Origin: Arctopsyche grandis
Taxonomy: Eukaryota; Arthropoda; Insecta; Trichoptera; Hydropsychidae
Length of the DNA stretch: 64,000 bases
NCBI RefSeq assembly: GCF_051622035.1
Contig: NC_135357.1
Coordinates: 13,537,001-13,601,000, forward strand
Reading direction: 5' to 3'
In this document: positions 54,222-64,000 of the stretch, piece after piece
How the letters are laid out: the number at the start of each line of letters is the position of its first letter
How positions within the stretch are numbered: the stretch's first letter is position 1
Position numbers and translations under genes: made by a program
Notes under the pieces: model-generated
Databases searched by the model: none
The model's input: the letters and a program-made list of their open reading frames with translations, nothing else
What the model was told of the DNA's origin: nothing

Positions 54222-54459
54222 GGTAAACGGACTACTAGTCATATGTAAACCAGTCACAGGACAACCGGTCACTCTAGTCGGTCACATGTGATCACCCGTC
54301 GCACTAAAACTGGTCACACCCTAAAATGGGTCACGAGAAAACTGGTTGATCGATTTTAGGGTGTGACCAGTTTTAGTGCGACGGGTGATCACATGTGACC
54401 GATCTAGAGCGACCGGTTGTCCTGTGACCGGTTCACATTTGACTAGTAATCACCGAACC
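54222..54459. mobile_element. Foldback MITE with 9-bp duplication
   Basis: GGTTAAGAC at 54213-54221 and 54460-54468 is an exact 9-bp duplication. The arms are nearly complementary for about 100 bp, with ACTGGTCACACCCTAAAA and many GGTCAC units. A 9-bp duplication fits Mutator-like or Merlin-like elements. It stands in the divergent spacer between BBS7 and RpL31. Confidence 0.8.
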
Positions 54460-54829
54460 GGTTAAGACAAAAGGGCATAGATTTATGAGAAGATCCAAAC
54501 TAATTTTATTAAAAGAAAACTAATTTTTCCAAGTAACCATCAGGCTTTTGGGTTCAAAAATATATCAAAATTAATATGACACACAGATAAGTAATTTATC
54601 ACATTTACTATTCGTTTTTACTATGATTAAAATTCAATATAATTAAATAAAAAAAAGAAAAACGCTTAACTAAGTTGTGATTATTGTTTTTTCTAATATG
54701 TATAATGATAATAATGATTTAAAAATCACAAAGAAATAACAATTCACGGCATTATTGAGTTTTATTTAGTTCCAAACGCTTTCGGTATTTTAGCAAATTT
54801 GAATTTCGAATAATCGAATACGGCATGAA

Positions 54830-55085
54830 GCTGGCCGTGCAATAAGCGGTTTAAGCCTTCTTCAGGTCGGGCCGCCGTGTGCGCTGTCACCGGAATCCAG
54901 CCGCATCCAACCAACCGGGCCGCCGCCCCCCAGTAAGACCCCCCACGAGCCTCTTTCGCCCCCTTACCTTCGTCTCCCCGTATTTACGAGAGATCGCGGC
55001 TCTGCACTCCTTCACTGACCATCTGTCAACTCGGCCAGAGTGAAAGCTCGGCTTATCACATTTGAAGACTTGGAAGTGAATCCAC
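54830..55085 (+). promoter_or_regulatory. Probable RpL31 promoter and non-coding first exon region
   Basis: A clear GC-rich island about 400-600 bp before the RpL31 start codon. It holds pyrimidine tracts suited to a ribosomal TCT/TOP start (CCTTCTTC at 54857, CCTCTTTCGCC at 54950) and a donor-like CAGTAAGA at 54931. The coding exon is preceded by an acceptor, AACTTCAG (to about 55448), so a 5' UTR intron is likely. Which pyrimidine tract is the real start cannot be told. Confidence 0.4.
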
Positions 55086-55454
55086 AGCAACTTGACGATA
55101 ATCCTTATTCTAACATCTCAAGTCGCCCTTGATTAAATTGTTTAAGACTATACTTATCGACATATTTACAAAACTTGATCAGTAACATAACCTAGAAAAC
55201 ATTTTGTACGTGATATCCAATGAGTTTATAATTTAACCTCAAAATATATGATTTACAATGTGATACGTGTTATATCCAAATATTGCTTTACAATTCCTGT
55301 TTTCAATAATTGGGTTGAGTGTTGTTTTTTTTTGCTCCAATCATGCTAGGCACGCTAATATACTCGTATCATATGGCCCCAATTATTTGTTAAGAGTATT
55401 ATCTTTTTAAATTAACCTTAACTAATTTGAACTCTTCTAAACTTCAGTTAAAAG

Positions 55455-55911
55455 ATGGCCAAATCACGAGGTGAAAAGAAAAGCAAGTCGGCGATGAGTG
55501 AAGTAGTCACTCGCGAATACACCGTCAACCTTCACAAAAGGTTACACGGTGTTGGTTTCAAGAAACGTGCTCCACGAGCCATCAAGGAAATCAGGAAGTT
55601 CGCCGAAAAACAGATGGGCACTCCTGACGTACGTGTTGATACACGTCTCAACAAATTCTTGTGGTCAAAGGGAATCAGGTCAGGATTTCACACACTTTAA
55701 TATATATTCTTTGACTCTTATCTCAATACTAATGGGTGTCTGTTTTTTTTTCATTTTTAGAAACGTTCCCTTCAGGGTTCGCGTTCGATTGTCGCGTCGT
55801 CGTAATGATGATGAAGACTCAGCTAACAAATTGTTCACTCTCGTCACATACGTGCCCGTTCCTACTCTTAAAGGATTACAGACCGAAAATGTTGATGCAG
55901 GCCAAGAATAA
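55455..55911 (+). CDS. RpL31: 60S ribosomal protein L31 (eL31)
   Basis: Exons 55455-55678 and 55761-55911 give 124 residues, the normal length of eL31. The protein lies near the peptide exit tunnel of the large subunit. Conserved pieces include [57 protein letters not shown] and, from exon 2, [20 protein letters not shown] and [11 protein letters not shown]. The intron splits the codon for R in GIR-NVP and is only 82 bp. The start has a good context (AAGATGG). An upstream acceptor implies a leader intron. No sign of pseudogene decay. Confidence 0.98.
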
Positions 55912-56529
55912 TTTTATTTTTTACAACATTAAATAATTTTAACGTATCTTGGTATTTCATTTCTGATACATTCCTGGCTTAAACATGTACACATCCTTAT
56001 AAAGGACATATACACTACAGAGTGGATGTTTTTGATGAAAATACTTGTTGATCAACATTTATAGTAAACATTTTAGAAACCAGATCTATTGATTTCACCT
56101 TATTTTATCTTTGGTTATAATTCCTACAAATATTTGAAGCGAAAAACAGGTTATTTGAATTACCACTTTAAAAGCAGTAAAAAATAGTACTTGAACAATT
56201 AAATTATTACTTTGTAAGTCAATAAATAGTATAATTATTTATGCAAGCATTTATTTCACATCTTATGAACAGAATCGATTTCTAATTTTTGGTTAGAAAA
56301 AATATTTACTTACATATTATGTATATAAATATACATATATAGGTAATATGTACACGTTACACAGATCTCAAAAATTTGAATGAAATCTTTTAATAAATTC
56401 AACTATGGTACAACATTTACTTAATAATAAATTGTTTATCATACAATAAATTTTATATAATTTTTTTTTTTTTGCTGGAGTCTTACTATTACATTTTCAC
56501 TAGCCTTGTAATAATATTGTAAACATTCT
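55912..56529. other. Convergent intergenic spacer
   Basis: AT-rich region between the 3' ends of RpL31 and the EAR-repeat gene. ATTAAA near 55928 may serve RpL31 as a poly(A) signal. Confidence 0.4.
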
Positions 56530-59500
56530 CTAATACATGGAAGAGAATTTAATAACTGAAATTTCGTCATACAATGCCAGTGCCATCACAAATAAATTGT
56601 GCTTCCTTAATGTAATAATATCTTTTATAAATGAAAATTGTAAATATTTTATAAAAGATAATCTAAATCCTGCCAATCCATCATATGTATAAGTGAACAG
56701 TTGATCAGTATACTGGGTCTCCTGCACCACCACACTCAGCATCAAAGATGTCTCACTGATCACGTTGAAATTGACCTTTCGTATGTTTCCGAGATGCTCA
56801 AAAGATAGTATCTCAACAAAGCGTTGTAAGTTTTTGTTAAACCTAAAAAATGACGATAGATTTATGCGGTTCTTGAAAATTTTTATTTAATTTATAATAG
56901 ATTTTACCTATAAATCTGAACTTTATTGGAATTTCCGGTAGCTAAATACGAATCATTATTCCACATCTTGACAGAGAAAGTCATAGCGGCTGGTAAGTGC
57001 TGCAAAACTGCAAGTTTCCTATGATCGCTCTTTTCCCAATTCAATATTTCAATACCGCTAACTTTGTTAACAACTAAATGAAGTACTCCATTTACATTCA
57101 AAATTTCAACCTGAAATTCATAAATAATATGCAAGAATTTGTAAAATATGGCAATCCATATCATAAGTACAATTTATTACATACTTGAGTAGAGTTATAT
57201 ATTGAGGTTGGCCGATACATCCTGAGATAATTTTGGGATTCTACCAAGCAGTGCAAATATGCAGGACCGATGACACCGACTATGATCACGCATACTTGGT
57301 GTTCGATTTTAACAGGTACTACAGATACCGTAATATTGCTGGGCATTTCTTGCATCTTGATGAAACCTTGCTGCGGTTCGAAATTAAACACGAAACTTCT
57401 GTATTGATTGTATTCGATTAGTACAGTTTCAACAAACAGTAGAGGGTGGTTTGTCATTTCGATGACAAATAACTTGGATATACTTTCATCAAAGTAAAGC
57501 GGTGCAATGCCTGAAATTATCGTTATTATAAATATATTAATGTGCATTTTTTATTCAAATGTAATTAAATACTAACTCAAATCTGGCACAAGGCTATTTT
57601 TTTCAATACTCCATTTATACATAGATATTACTGAAAATTTATTAGGAGTTCTTATTGCAATTGCCAAATAGTTGTCTAACATAAACTGGAATGAGACTAT
57701 GGCTTCTATATTGGCGCGCACGATTGTGTGTAATTGAAAATCATGCAATTTTGAAGATTTATCTGAAAGTAAATATACATTTTATACAAGTTTGTTTAGG
57801 GTTTGGTACAAACGATCGACAAGCGCCAGACAGACTGAACCACAGATTAACTGGATGGCTGCTTTAAACACAATTCTCGACTTCACGAATGATAGATTGC
57901 ACATCAGATGACGAGTAACCTTTCGATGTGCACAGATGCAATTATTAAAATTGAGTTGGATCTTTCTGGCGAGTTTAATAAGGCATAATTCGGAAAACTA
58001 AAGTATCAGAAGCACAGAACGTATACAGGGTAGGTATGTCGGGACTTCGGGTAGATTTCGCTTAGTGTAAGTGCGAGCAGTGCGCACGCATAAGGTACAC
58101 GTGTCGTTAATCTGTGGTTCAGTCTGTCTGGCGCTTGTCGATCGTTTGCACCGCATCGGTTTGTTTACCATATATTTATGTACATGTTGCAGTCCAAATG
58201 TACATTTCGTTCGTTCATGAACATACTCCTTTTTTAATACATGAACAAATATGAACAGTTATAGATAAGAATAAATTGACAAACGAACTAGGTTGTTCAT
58301 GCACAAACTATTAGGGAGTATCGTCACTAGGCCTGTGCGGGGAGTGCAGTCGGCACCAGGTGACACAAAATTGTTCAAATTGAAAAACGCTAATTCGACA
58401 TATTTCTTTTAATGTGTGTCGGTCCTCGGGTGGCTACACGCCTCATTGCAATTTCTGTATATATACAGCTTTCTGTATTTTACAGCCACCGTGAAATCCG
58501 TCCGGTGCGGCTATTGTACATATTATATAGCATCAAATATGAGCCATAATTTGGCTTTTGTTCGAATTTCTGAGAAATCAGTGTACGTACCTAAAGGTAA
58601 GAAGGTTACTTGATTCAGTCAGACGGAGACGCAATCCAGAAACAACGTGTGAACTTAGCTTCTCTTTTGGCGCTTCTCTCTCGTAAGTCAACAATGAACA
58701 AATATTAATAATTAATTAATAAAAAATATTATTTAAGTGACACCACCCCTAGCGACGGCATTGTATTAGGCATTAAGTATTTTTAGTCGTTTGTCTCATC
58801 CTCTTTGTATGTATGCTTACTCTGAGTTGCAATATTAACAGAAACAGGCATTATAACAATGTTATATTGCGGTTTCTAAACGATTTCCCATTTCAAATAC
58901 TTGGCGTTTTGACTACTGAAAGTTTCATGCAACTCTTGGTGGAAGTCTATTTGAAGATTACTTTTGACTGTTAGCATTTAAACAACCAATAGTTGGTGTA
59001 TGAACAAACTAGTATGTTCATGGACGATCTGAAGTGAATACTTGGACTGTAACATATGTATATATTAATAATTACTTTTTATATATCTTTCGATTTCAAC
59101 CGACGAGTTTCCAATCAACGATTCAAATTTATTTATATAATAATTGTTGCTTGTATATTCAATACCAGTCACAATTTCGTCAAACTTTCTATCATTAAAT
59201 AAGCCATCGATTATTACATTTTTCGAATAAATTGAGTTTAAGAGGACTTTGGGTGCGGTTATAGTCATCTCAGTGCTAGTTTTAAATATCTACAAAACAA
59301 TATTGAATTAATACAGTGCACAATATCACTTTCTTAAACAAGACAATATCCAACTATACTAACTAGATTTTGATACACGTGTGTTATATTAAGATCATTT
59401 ATTGTACTTTTAGCAACAATATTGCGTAAGTAAGTGTTATCATTAGCTTGAAAATATTTCTTTCCAAATATTTCTTGCAATTCTCCATTCACATATAAAT

Positions 59501-62500
59501 AATTGGTTGACTTGTTATTCAAGGTTTCTTCAATACTATATGAAACACAAAAAAATATATATATTCATTTCGTTTACATTTAACTAGAAGACAAAAATTA
59601 CTCACTTTAGGTTTTTGAAGGTGGCATATTTTAAAAATTTGCTATCTTTGAAATGCAAAAAGTTTTCTTTATTTCGCTGAGCCGAATTATCAAAAAAGAA
59701 TGACATATCTGTGTTTTGTATGTATTTACTGAATACATAGTCGATTTTTACATCACTGTGATGAAAAGATTTGTATCCGTCAACAATATTAGGCTTTGCA
59801 TTCACCTGCATTAAATCATTTGCTAAATTAATATAATTTATTGTGCCATATAAGATCATATCATCTGAAAAAGTTTCATTTTATTATATATGTAGTTACA
59901 TCAGTATATATATGTATATATTTTTAATTTCTAGTTATTCATACCGTCGACCGTGACAGTATCAAACTTCAGGTTTTCCCATAGTTCTTGATTGCTATGG
60001 GTTTTCAAAGTATTCATATAAATACTTTCTAAATTGATACTTTGCACCAATCCTTTCACCATAGTCTGCTGGCCAACATTAATTAAATCTGCATACACTG
60101 TATCTATAGTACAAGGTCCACTTAAATTTTGTTCACCGCTTAAGCTCACAAAATTATTCAAAATCCAGTTATAGTCAATATTATTGATTGATCCCTGAAA
60201 TATATACGTTTTAGTGTATGGAAAAGATTTATATACCGTACAAATGTAATATTATTTTCATACTTGCAATATAATTTCATTTTTAAATATAACATTATTA
60301 AAAAACATATTCTTCTTTGCTGTAAATTTCGTGTTTTTGAACCAAGCGTTATCGATGATTTCATTCACTGAAGAATTCCATAACATATCCACATAAGGTT
60401 CATGCATCATTACTAAATTACCTGTGAAAAAAAACTATATATATCTATTCAAAGTTCACATTGGCTAATCATAATAAAAATAATATAATAAAAAGTACAA
60501 CGTCTAACCATCTATTATCAAACTTGGGGTAACATAATTTTCTTTCGGTTTCATCAACGAACAAAAATAATCCAATGAAATGTTGCGTAAGTAATTAGTC
60601 AAAATTTTAGCATCGACATAAACATCATTCATAATTTTTTTCGGGCCAACTACATGTTGAAATTTGATTTTGTTTGATGTCTTTCGCAAAATATTTTCTG
60701 GTTTTGCTATGTAGTCCATGAATCCATGCAAATACATAGATTTATTCACGACAATGTTACCCTCATATATAATTGTTCCTAATTGGTGGTCATCATTGAT
60801 CCATACTGCATTTTTACTCACACTCTCTATATCAATATCATTTATTTTTCCGAATTCAATATCAATAGCATTTAAACAGGATATCCTATTGAAATTTGAT
60901 CGGCCATGCAAAATTTGATCGTCTTCCGCTAACAACCAACTGTTTCCAAAATCCGCTTTGGACACTCCCGTTATAGACGTTGTAAAATAAATGCTATCTA
61001 TATTGATAGGAGAGTTGAAATAAATAGGACGTTTGAAATATATTTCTTTACTCCAATTCTCCTTTGACTCAATGTCGTTAACATTCATTCCAGATATATC
61101 GGTCACATAGAAGAGATTGCCAATTGTAAGAAAATTCATATTCATATATCCTTGTATTTTCACAAATTGCTCATCGTAAAAAACTGTATCCTTAATAATT
61201 GCATTCAGATCCCAATTGCCAATTTTTCCCACGATTTTTGTGTTATTGGAGAATATATTTTTATTTATAGTGGCGATATTTTTTATAATAACTTCATTTT
61301 GTATATTATAGTTCCATGTTGAAGTTAGTATATCATCTAATGGATGTTTGCCAAAATATGCCTTGTTGCAATTTAATCTATAGAAATAAAACGCACTTGT
61401 TAGATATAATTGGCATATGAAATTGATACAATAATTGCAATGATTTTTTTTTATACCCTTTAGTTGTTATGTTTGCAAATAAAGTTTTCCCCGTAATCTC
61501 TTGATCACCAAATACTTTAAGAACACTTTCATTCAGGTGAAGTGGATTTACTTTGTTGACGGTTTTTTTAATTAAACAATTACCATTAATTTGGAGATTA
61601 TTTAGATATGATTTTTTCCCAGATACGGGTATTGCATTTTCATTTTCAGTAGATATCCAAGAGACTGGATTTATACCATTAATGCTATCGCAGTTTAAGA
61701 TCTTAGTCTGGTGAAGAGTTTTCGATTTTAGCAATGAAACATACTTTTTTTTTATTCTAAAAAATACTACTTACATCTAAAGGTTGAGAAAATACAAGAG
61801 GAATTTCAATATTTGTGTCAAACAATTTCAACGCTCTCAATTGCAATTGCTTCAAGGATTGATCATTATTGCTATCAATCAAATTTTCACAATTCATAAT
61901 CATTTCAATAGAAACATTTCCATGTATTACATAATCACCTGAAACAAAGATTCGTGAAAATTAATTTACTATCAATTGTACAAATATGTATATAAAACGA
62001 TAAATACCTTTCAACGTGAGCGATTCCTCGATCATGCTCACAGGATTTTTCCTTTCTAAAATACCTCTATTAATCTTTCCGAGTAAATTTACAGGACCCA
62101 TTAATTCTACATTTTCAAACAATTTCGCAGCGGTGAGTTTTTGATTATTTGGCGAGTTCAGAAGCAAAACTTGCAAATTTCCGTCAACAATTGGAATGTT
62201 ATTGAGACGTTTACCTACTTCCAAATCACTTGCATTAAGCATACTTAAATATACACCATTTTTAATATTGTAAGACCCATCATTAATTTTAATAAAATTG
62301 TTCATTAGCATATTTCTCGTCTTTTCGTGAGCTATGGAAACTGATTTCGTTTTTAGTTCAATAATATTATACTGCCCTTTTATATCCTGAGTTCCTTTTT
62401 GCTTCAGCGCACCTTCTTTTAATGAATCAAAACTTATGCCGTTAAATACGTTTTTCAATATCACATCATCGACAGTTACTTTTGATAAATAATATATTGA

Positions 62501-64000
62501 AGACACCGTTTTATTTTCATTGTTGATTAAATTTTTAAAATCATCCATATTCAAGTCGTTTATTTGAGGCACATCCAAAATGGCCGAATGCAATTTTGGA
62601 ATTACGAAATGTCCACTTAAATGTTGATCCACATTCTTGCAAAGGACTGTTTCATCGTTTATTTTCATCTATTGTAATTTTAAAATATATATATATATAT
62701 TACTAATAATCGTATAAAAAAGTAAATACTTAAAAAAATAATACTGGTTGTTCTCACATCATTAAGTTCTCCCGACAAAGAGAATCCTTTGTCCATAAAA
62801 ATTGTGCCCTTCACAACAACTCCTACGGTTTCAGCCAAATTTTGAATAAACTTCTTAATAGTTTCAATCGGCTTGTTATTTAAATTGTGTACATTGAATT
62901 TGTAGTTGATTATTAATTTATTTATATCTACTTCTTTATAGTCCGAAAATCCACTTTGTATATAAATGATTTCATTTTGATAACGTACAATATCTTTTTT
63001 ATTGAGATTTGACATATTTAATTGATTCAAATAACATGGTGAGACCAAACATGCTAATCTAATATTTTCTATTTGAAGAGATTTTGTTAAAACATTACCA
63101 TCATTTAATAATGTGAGTGAAAGTATATCACTTAATGATTTCACCGAAGATAGTTGTGATTGAAGGGAACTTAATATATTGTTAATATTTTGGACTGCTA
63201 TATGATTGAATTCAAAATCTTTTGAGTAAACCTAAAAATAATAAAATCAACATGATTTTTTATCTCACATTAGTGTCAATTTAAATTAAAAAAAAACCAC
63301 TCACTGAATTGGTTTCAATGCTACTGATTTTAGCATGTCTAAGCTCAATTTTGTAATTTGTTGAATTGTTTAATTCATGATATTTATCCAGAACTTTCAA
63401 TATATGATCAGTTGAGCTTGAAGATTTGAAATACTTTTCATTAGAGCAATGTAAAGTTTGTTGGACTTTGTTGCTCCAAGTGCTTATTGAAGTTTTAATA
63501 TCTTCTATTGGATTAATTGTTGTAAATAAAGGCTCATACAATAGAGTAATTGATTCACCATTATTATTTGAAAACACGACTGAAATAATTCACTACAGAA
63601 TTGAATAATTACTCAACGAATTGAACTAAATACGTATATGTTAATGTACACTACAAAGATACTTACCGAGTATGGGGTTTTCATAAAACATGAAACTTTT
63701 AATTTTTTTATCACCTGGAATACTATTTATCATGCTAAAATCAGACAAAGTATTAACAAACCGCCAACCATTGTACTGATATATTTGAATTTTTCCATAA
63801 TTTGATATTCCAACAAGAAGGAATTTGTTTTTGTTCCCCTAAAAATAATCAACAAATTAAAAATATGAAATCATGTGAAAAATTATATAGAAAGCCTCAT
63901 AGATTATTGTTTTAAAAAGGTTTTCACGCATTATTACCATAATAGGCAGCCACTTTTCTATGTCTTTCACCAATAAATTTTGAAATGGTATAAATAGTCC
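56530..64000 (-). CDS. Very large EAR-repeat and modular-repeat protein, 5' incomplete
   Basis: Exons in gene order: 64000-63938 (partial), 63838-63667, 63579-63305, 63231-62758, 62668-62008, 61938-61775, 61707-61457, 61377-60509, 60421-60264, 60194-59945, 59864-59606, 59535-59364, 59289-59076, 57762-57577, 57510-57185, 57110-56908, 56842-56530. Frame holds across all junctions and gives about 1670 residues up to the stop; more lies beyond the window. The first exons read KFLLVGISNYGKIQIYQYNG and VVFSNNNGESITLLYE, and the last four FMLDNYLAIAIRTPNKFSV, LFVIEMTNHPLLF and WNNDSYLATGNSNKVQIYR. These look like EAR (EPTP) beta-propeller repeats as in TSPEAR and LGI proteins. Between them is a long run of modules with a DQ-x-[LI]-x-G core: VDQHLSG, TQDIKG, GDQEITG, DDQILHG, GEQNLSG, often followed by INDI. 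No transmembrane segment was seen. A secreted role is likely. The large insect eggshell proteins Nasrat, Polehole and Closca are one possible family, but I cannot confirm it. Confidence 0.8.
57799..58158. mobile_element. MITE with 9-bp duplication in the EAR-gene intron
   Basis: GTTTGTTTA at 57790-57798 and 58159-58167 is an exact 9-bp duplication. The ends share inverted repeats of about 47 bp, including CAAACGATCGACAAGCGCCA. Long terminal repeats and a 9-bp duplication suggest a Mutator-like source. It lies in the one long intron (59075-57763). Confidence 0.75.
58168..59075 (-). other. Remaining part of the long EAR-gene intron
   Basis: Moderately AT-rich, with no recognised exon or bounded element. 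The frame at 58416-58613 (+) matches nothing I know. Confidence 0.45.

Overview
The window is AT-rich insect nuclear DNA. It has intron-containing genes, a ribosomal protein L31 of the insect type, many ATAC/TACATATGTA microsatellites, four long (AT)n tracts and a dense load of small inverted-repeat transposons. The order of insect cannot be fixed from sequence alone. The RTE-type LINE and the gene set are compatible with Lepidoptera or Trichoptera, but this is only an impression. I recognise six host genes: Cyclin D (+, 7116-20529), THOC2 (+, 26687-35412, first exon or exons not found), ALKBH8 (+, 47698-50311), BBS7 (-, 53727-50385), RpL31 (+, 55455-55911) and a very large EAR-repeat protein (-, 64000-56530, 5' end beyond the window).

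Layout. 1-2.2 kb: 3' part of an RTE-type LINE with an open reverse transcriptase frame, ending in a GAT repeat that runs into (AT)n. 2.5-6.9 kb: a series of inverted-repeat elements (foldback, TTAA-type, hAT, Harbinger and Tigger types), several nested. 7.0-20.7 kb: Cyclin D in four coding exons; its three introns carry piggyBac-, hAT- and Harbinger-type MITEs, a LINE relic and some exon-like orphan patches. 20.7-26.6 kb: repeat-rich intergenic DNA with a 24-bp minisatellite and a 676-bp foldback with a perfect 8-bp target duplication. 26.7-35.7 kb: THOC2, 25 visible coding exons, most introns about 70-110 bp. 35.8-47.6 kb: a transposon island with LINE fragments, an LTR-like fossil holding an hAT element that holds a young small LTR element, a second hAT relic, and a Harbinger relic split by a TTAA element. 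47.7-56 kb: ALKBH8 and BBS7 meet tail to tail 73 bp apart; BBS7 and RpL31 diverge. 56.5-64 kb: the EAR-repeat gene, convergent with RpL31.

The genes do not form one pathway. Cyclin D drives G1/S, THOC2 is the scaffold of the THO mRNA-export complex, ALKBH8 modifies the tRNA wobble uridine, BBS7 is a subunit of the ciliary BBSome, and RpL31 belongs to the large ribosomal subunit. The least familiar is the EAR-repeat protein, which joins beta-propeller-type repeats at both visible ends to a long run of repeated modules marked by a DQ-x-[LI]-x-G motif. I did not see a CRISPR array, an rRNA or a convincing tRNA gene. Exon limits were read by eye from GT/AG sites and frame continuity; all recognised genes keep frame across every junction given.
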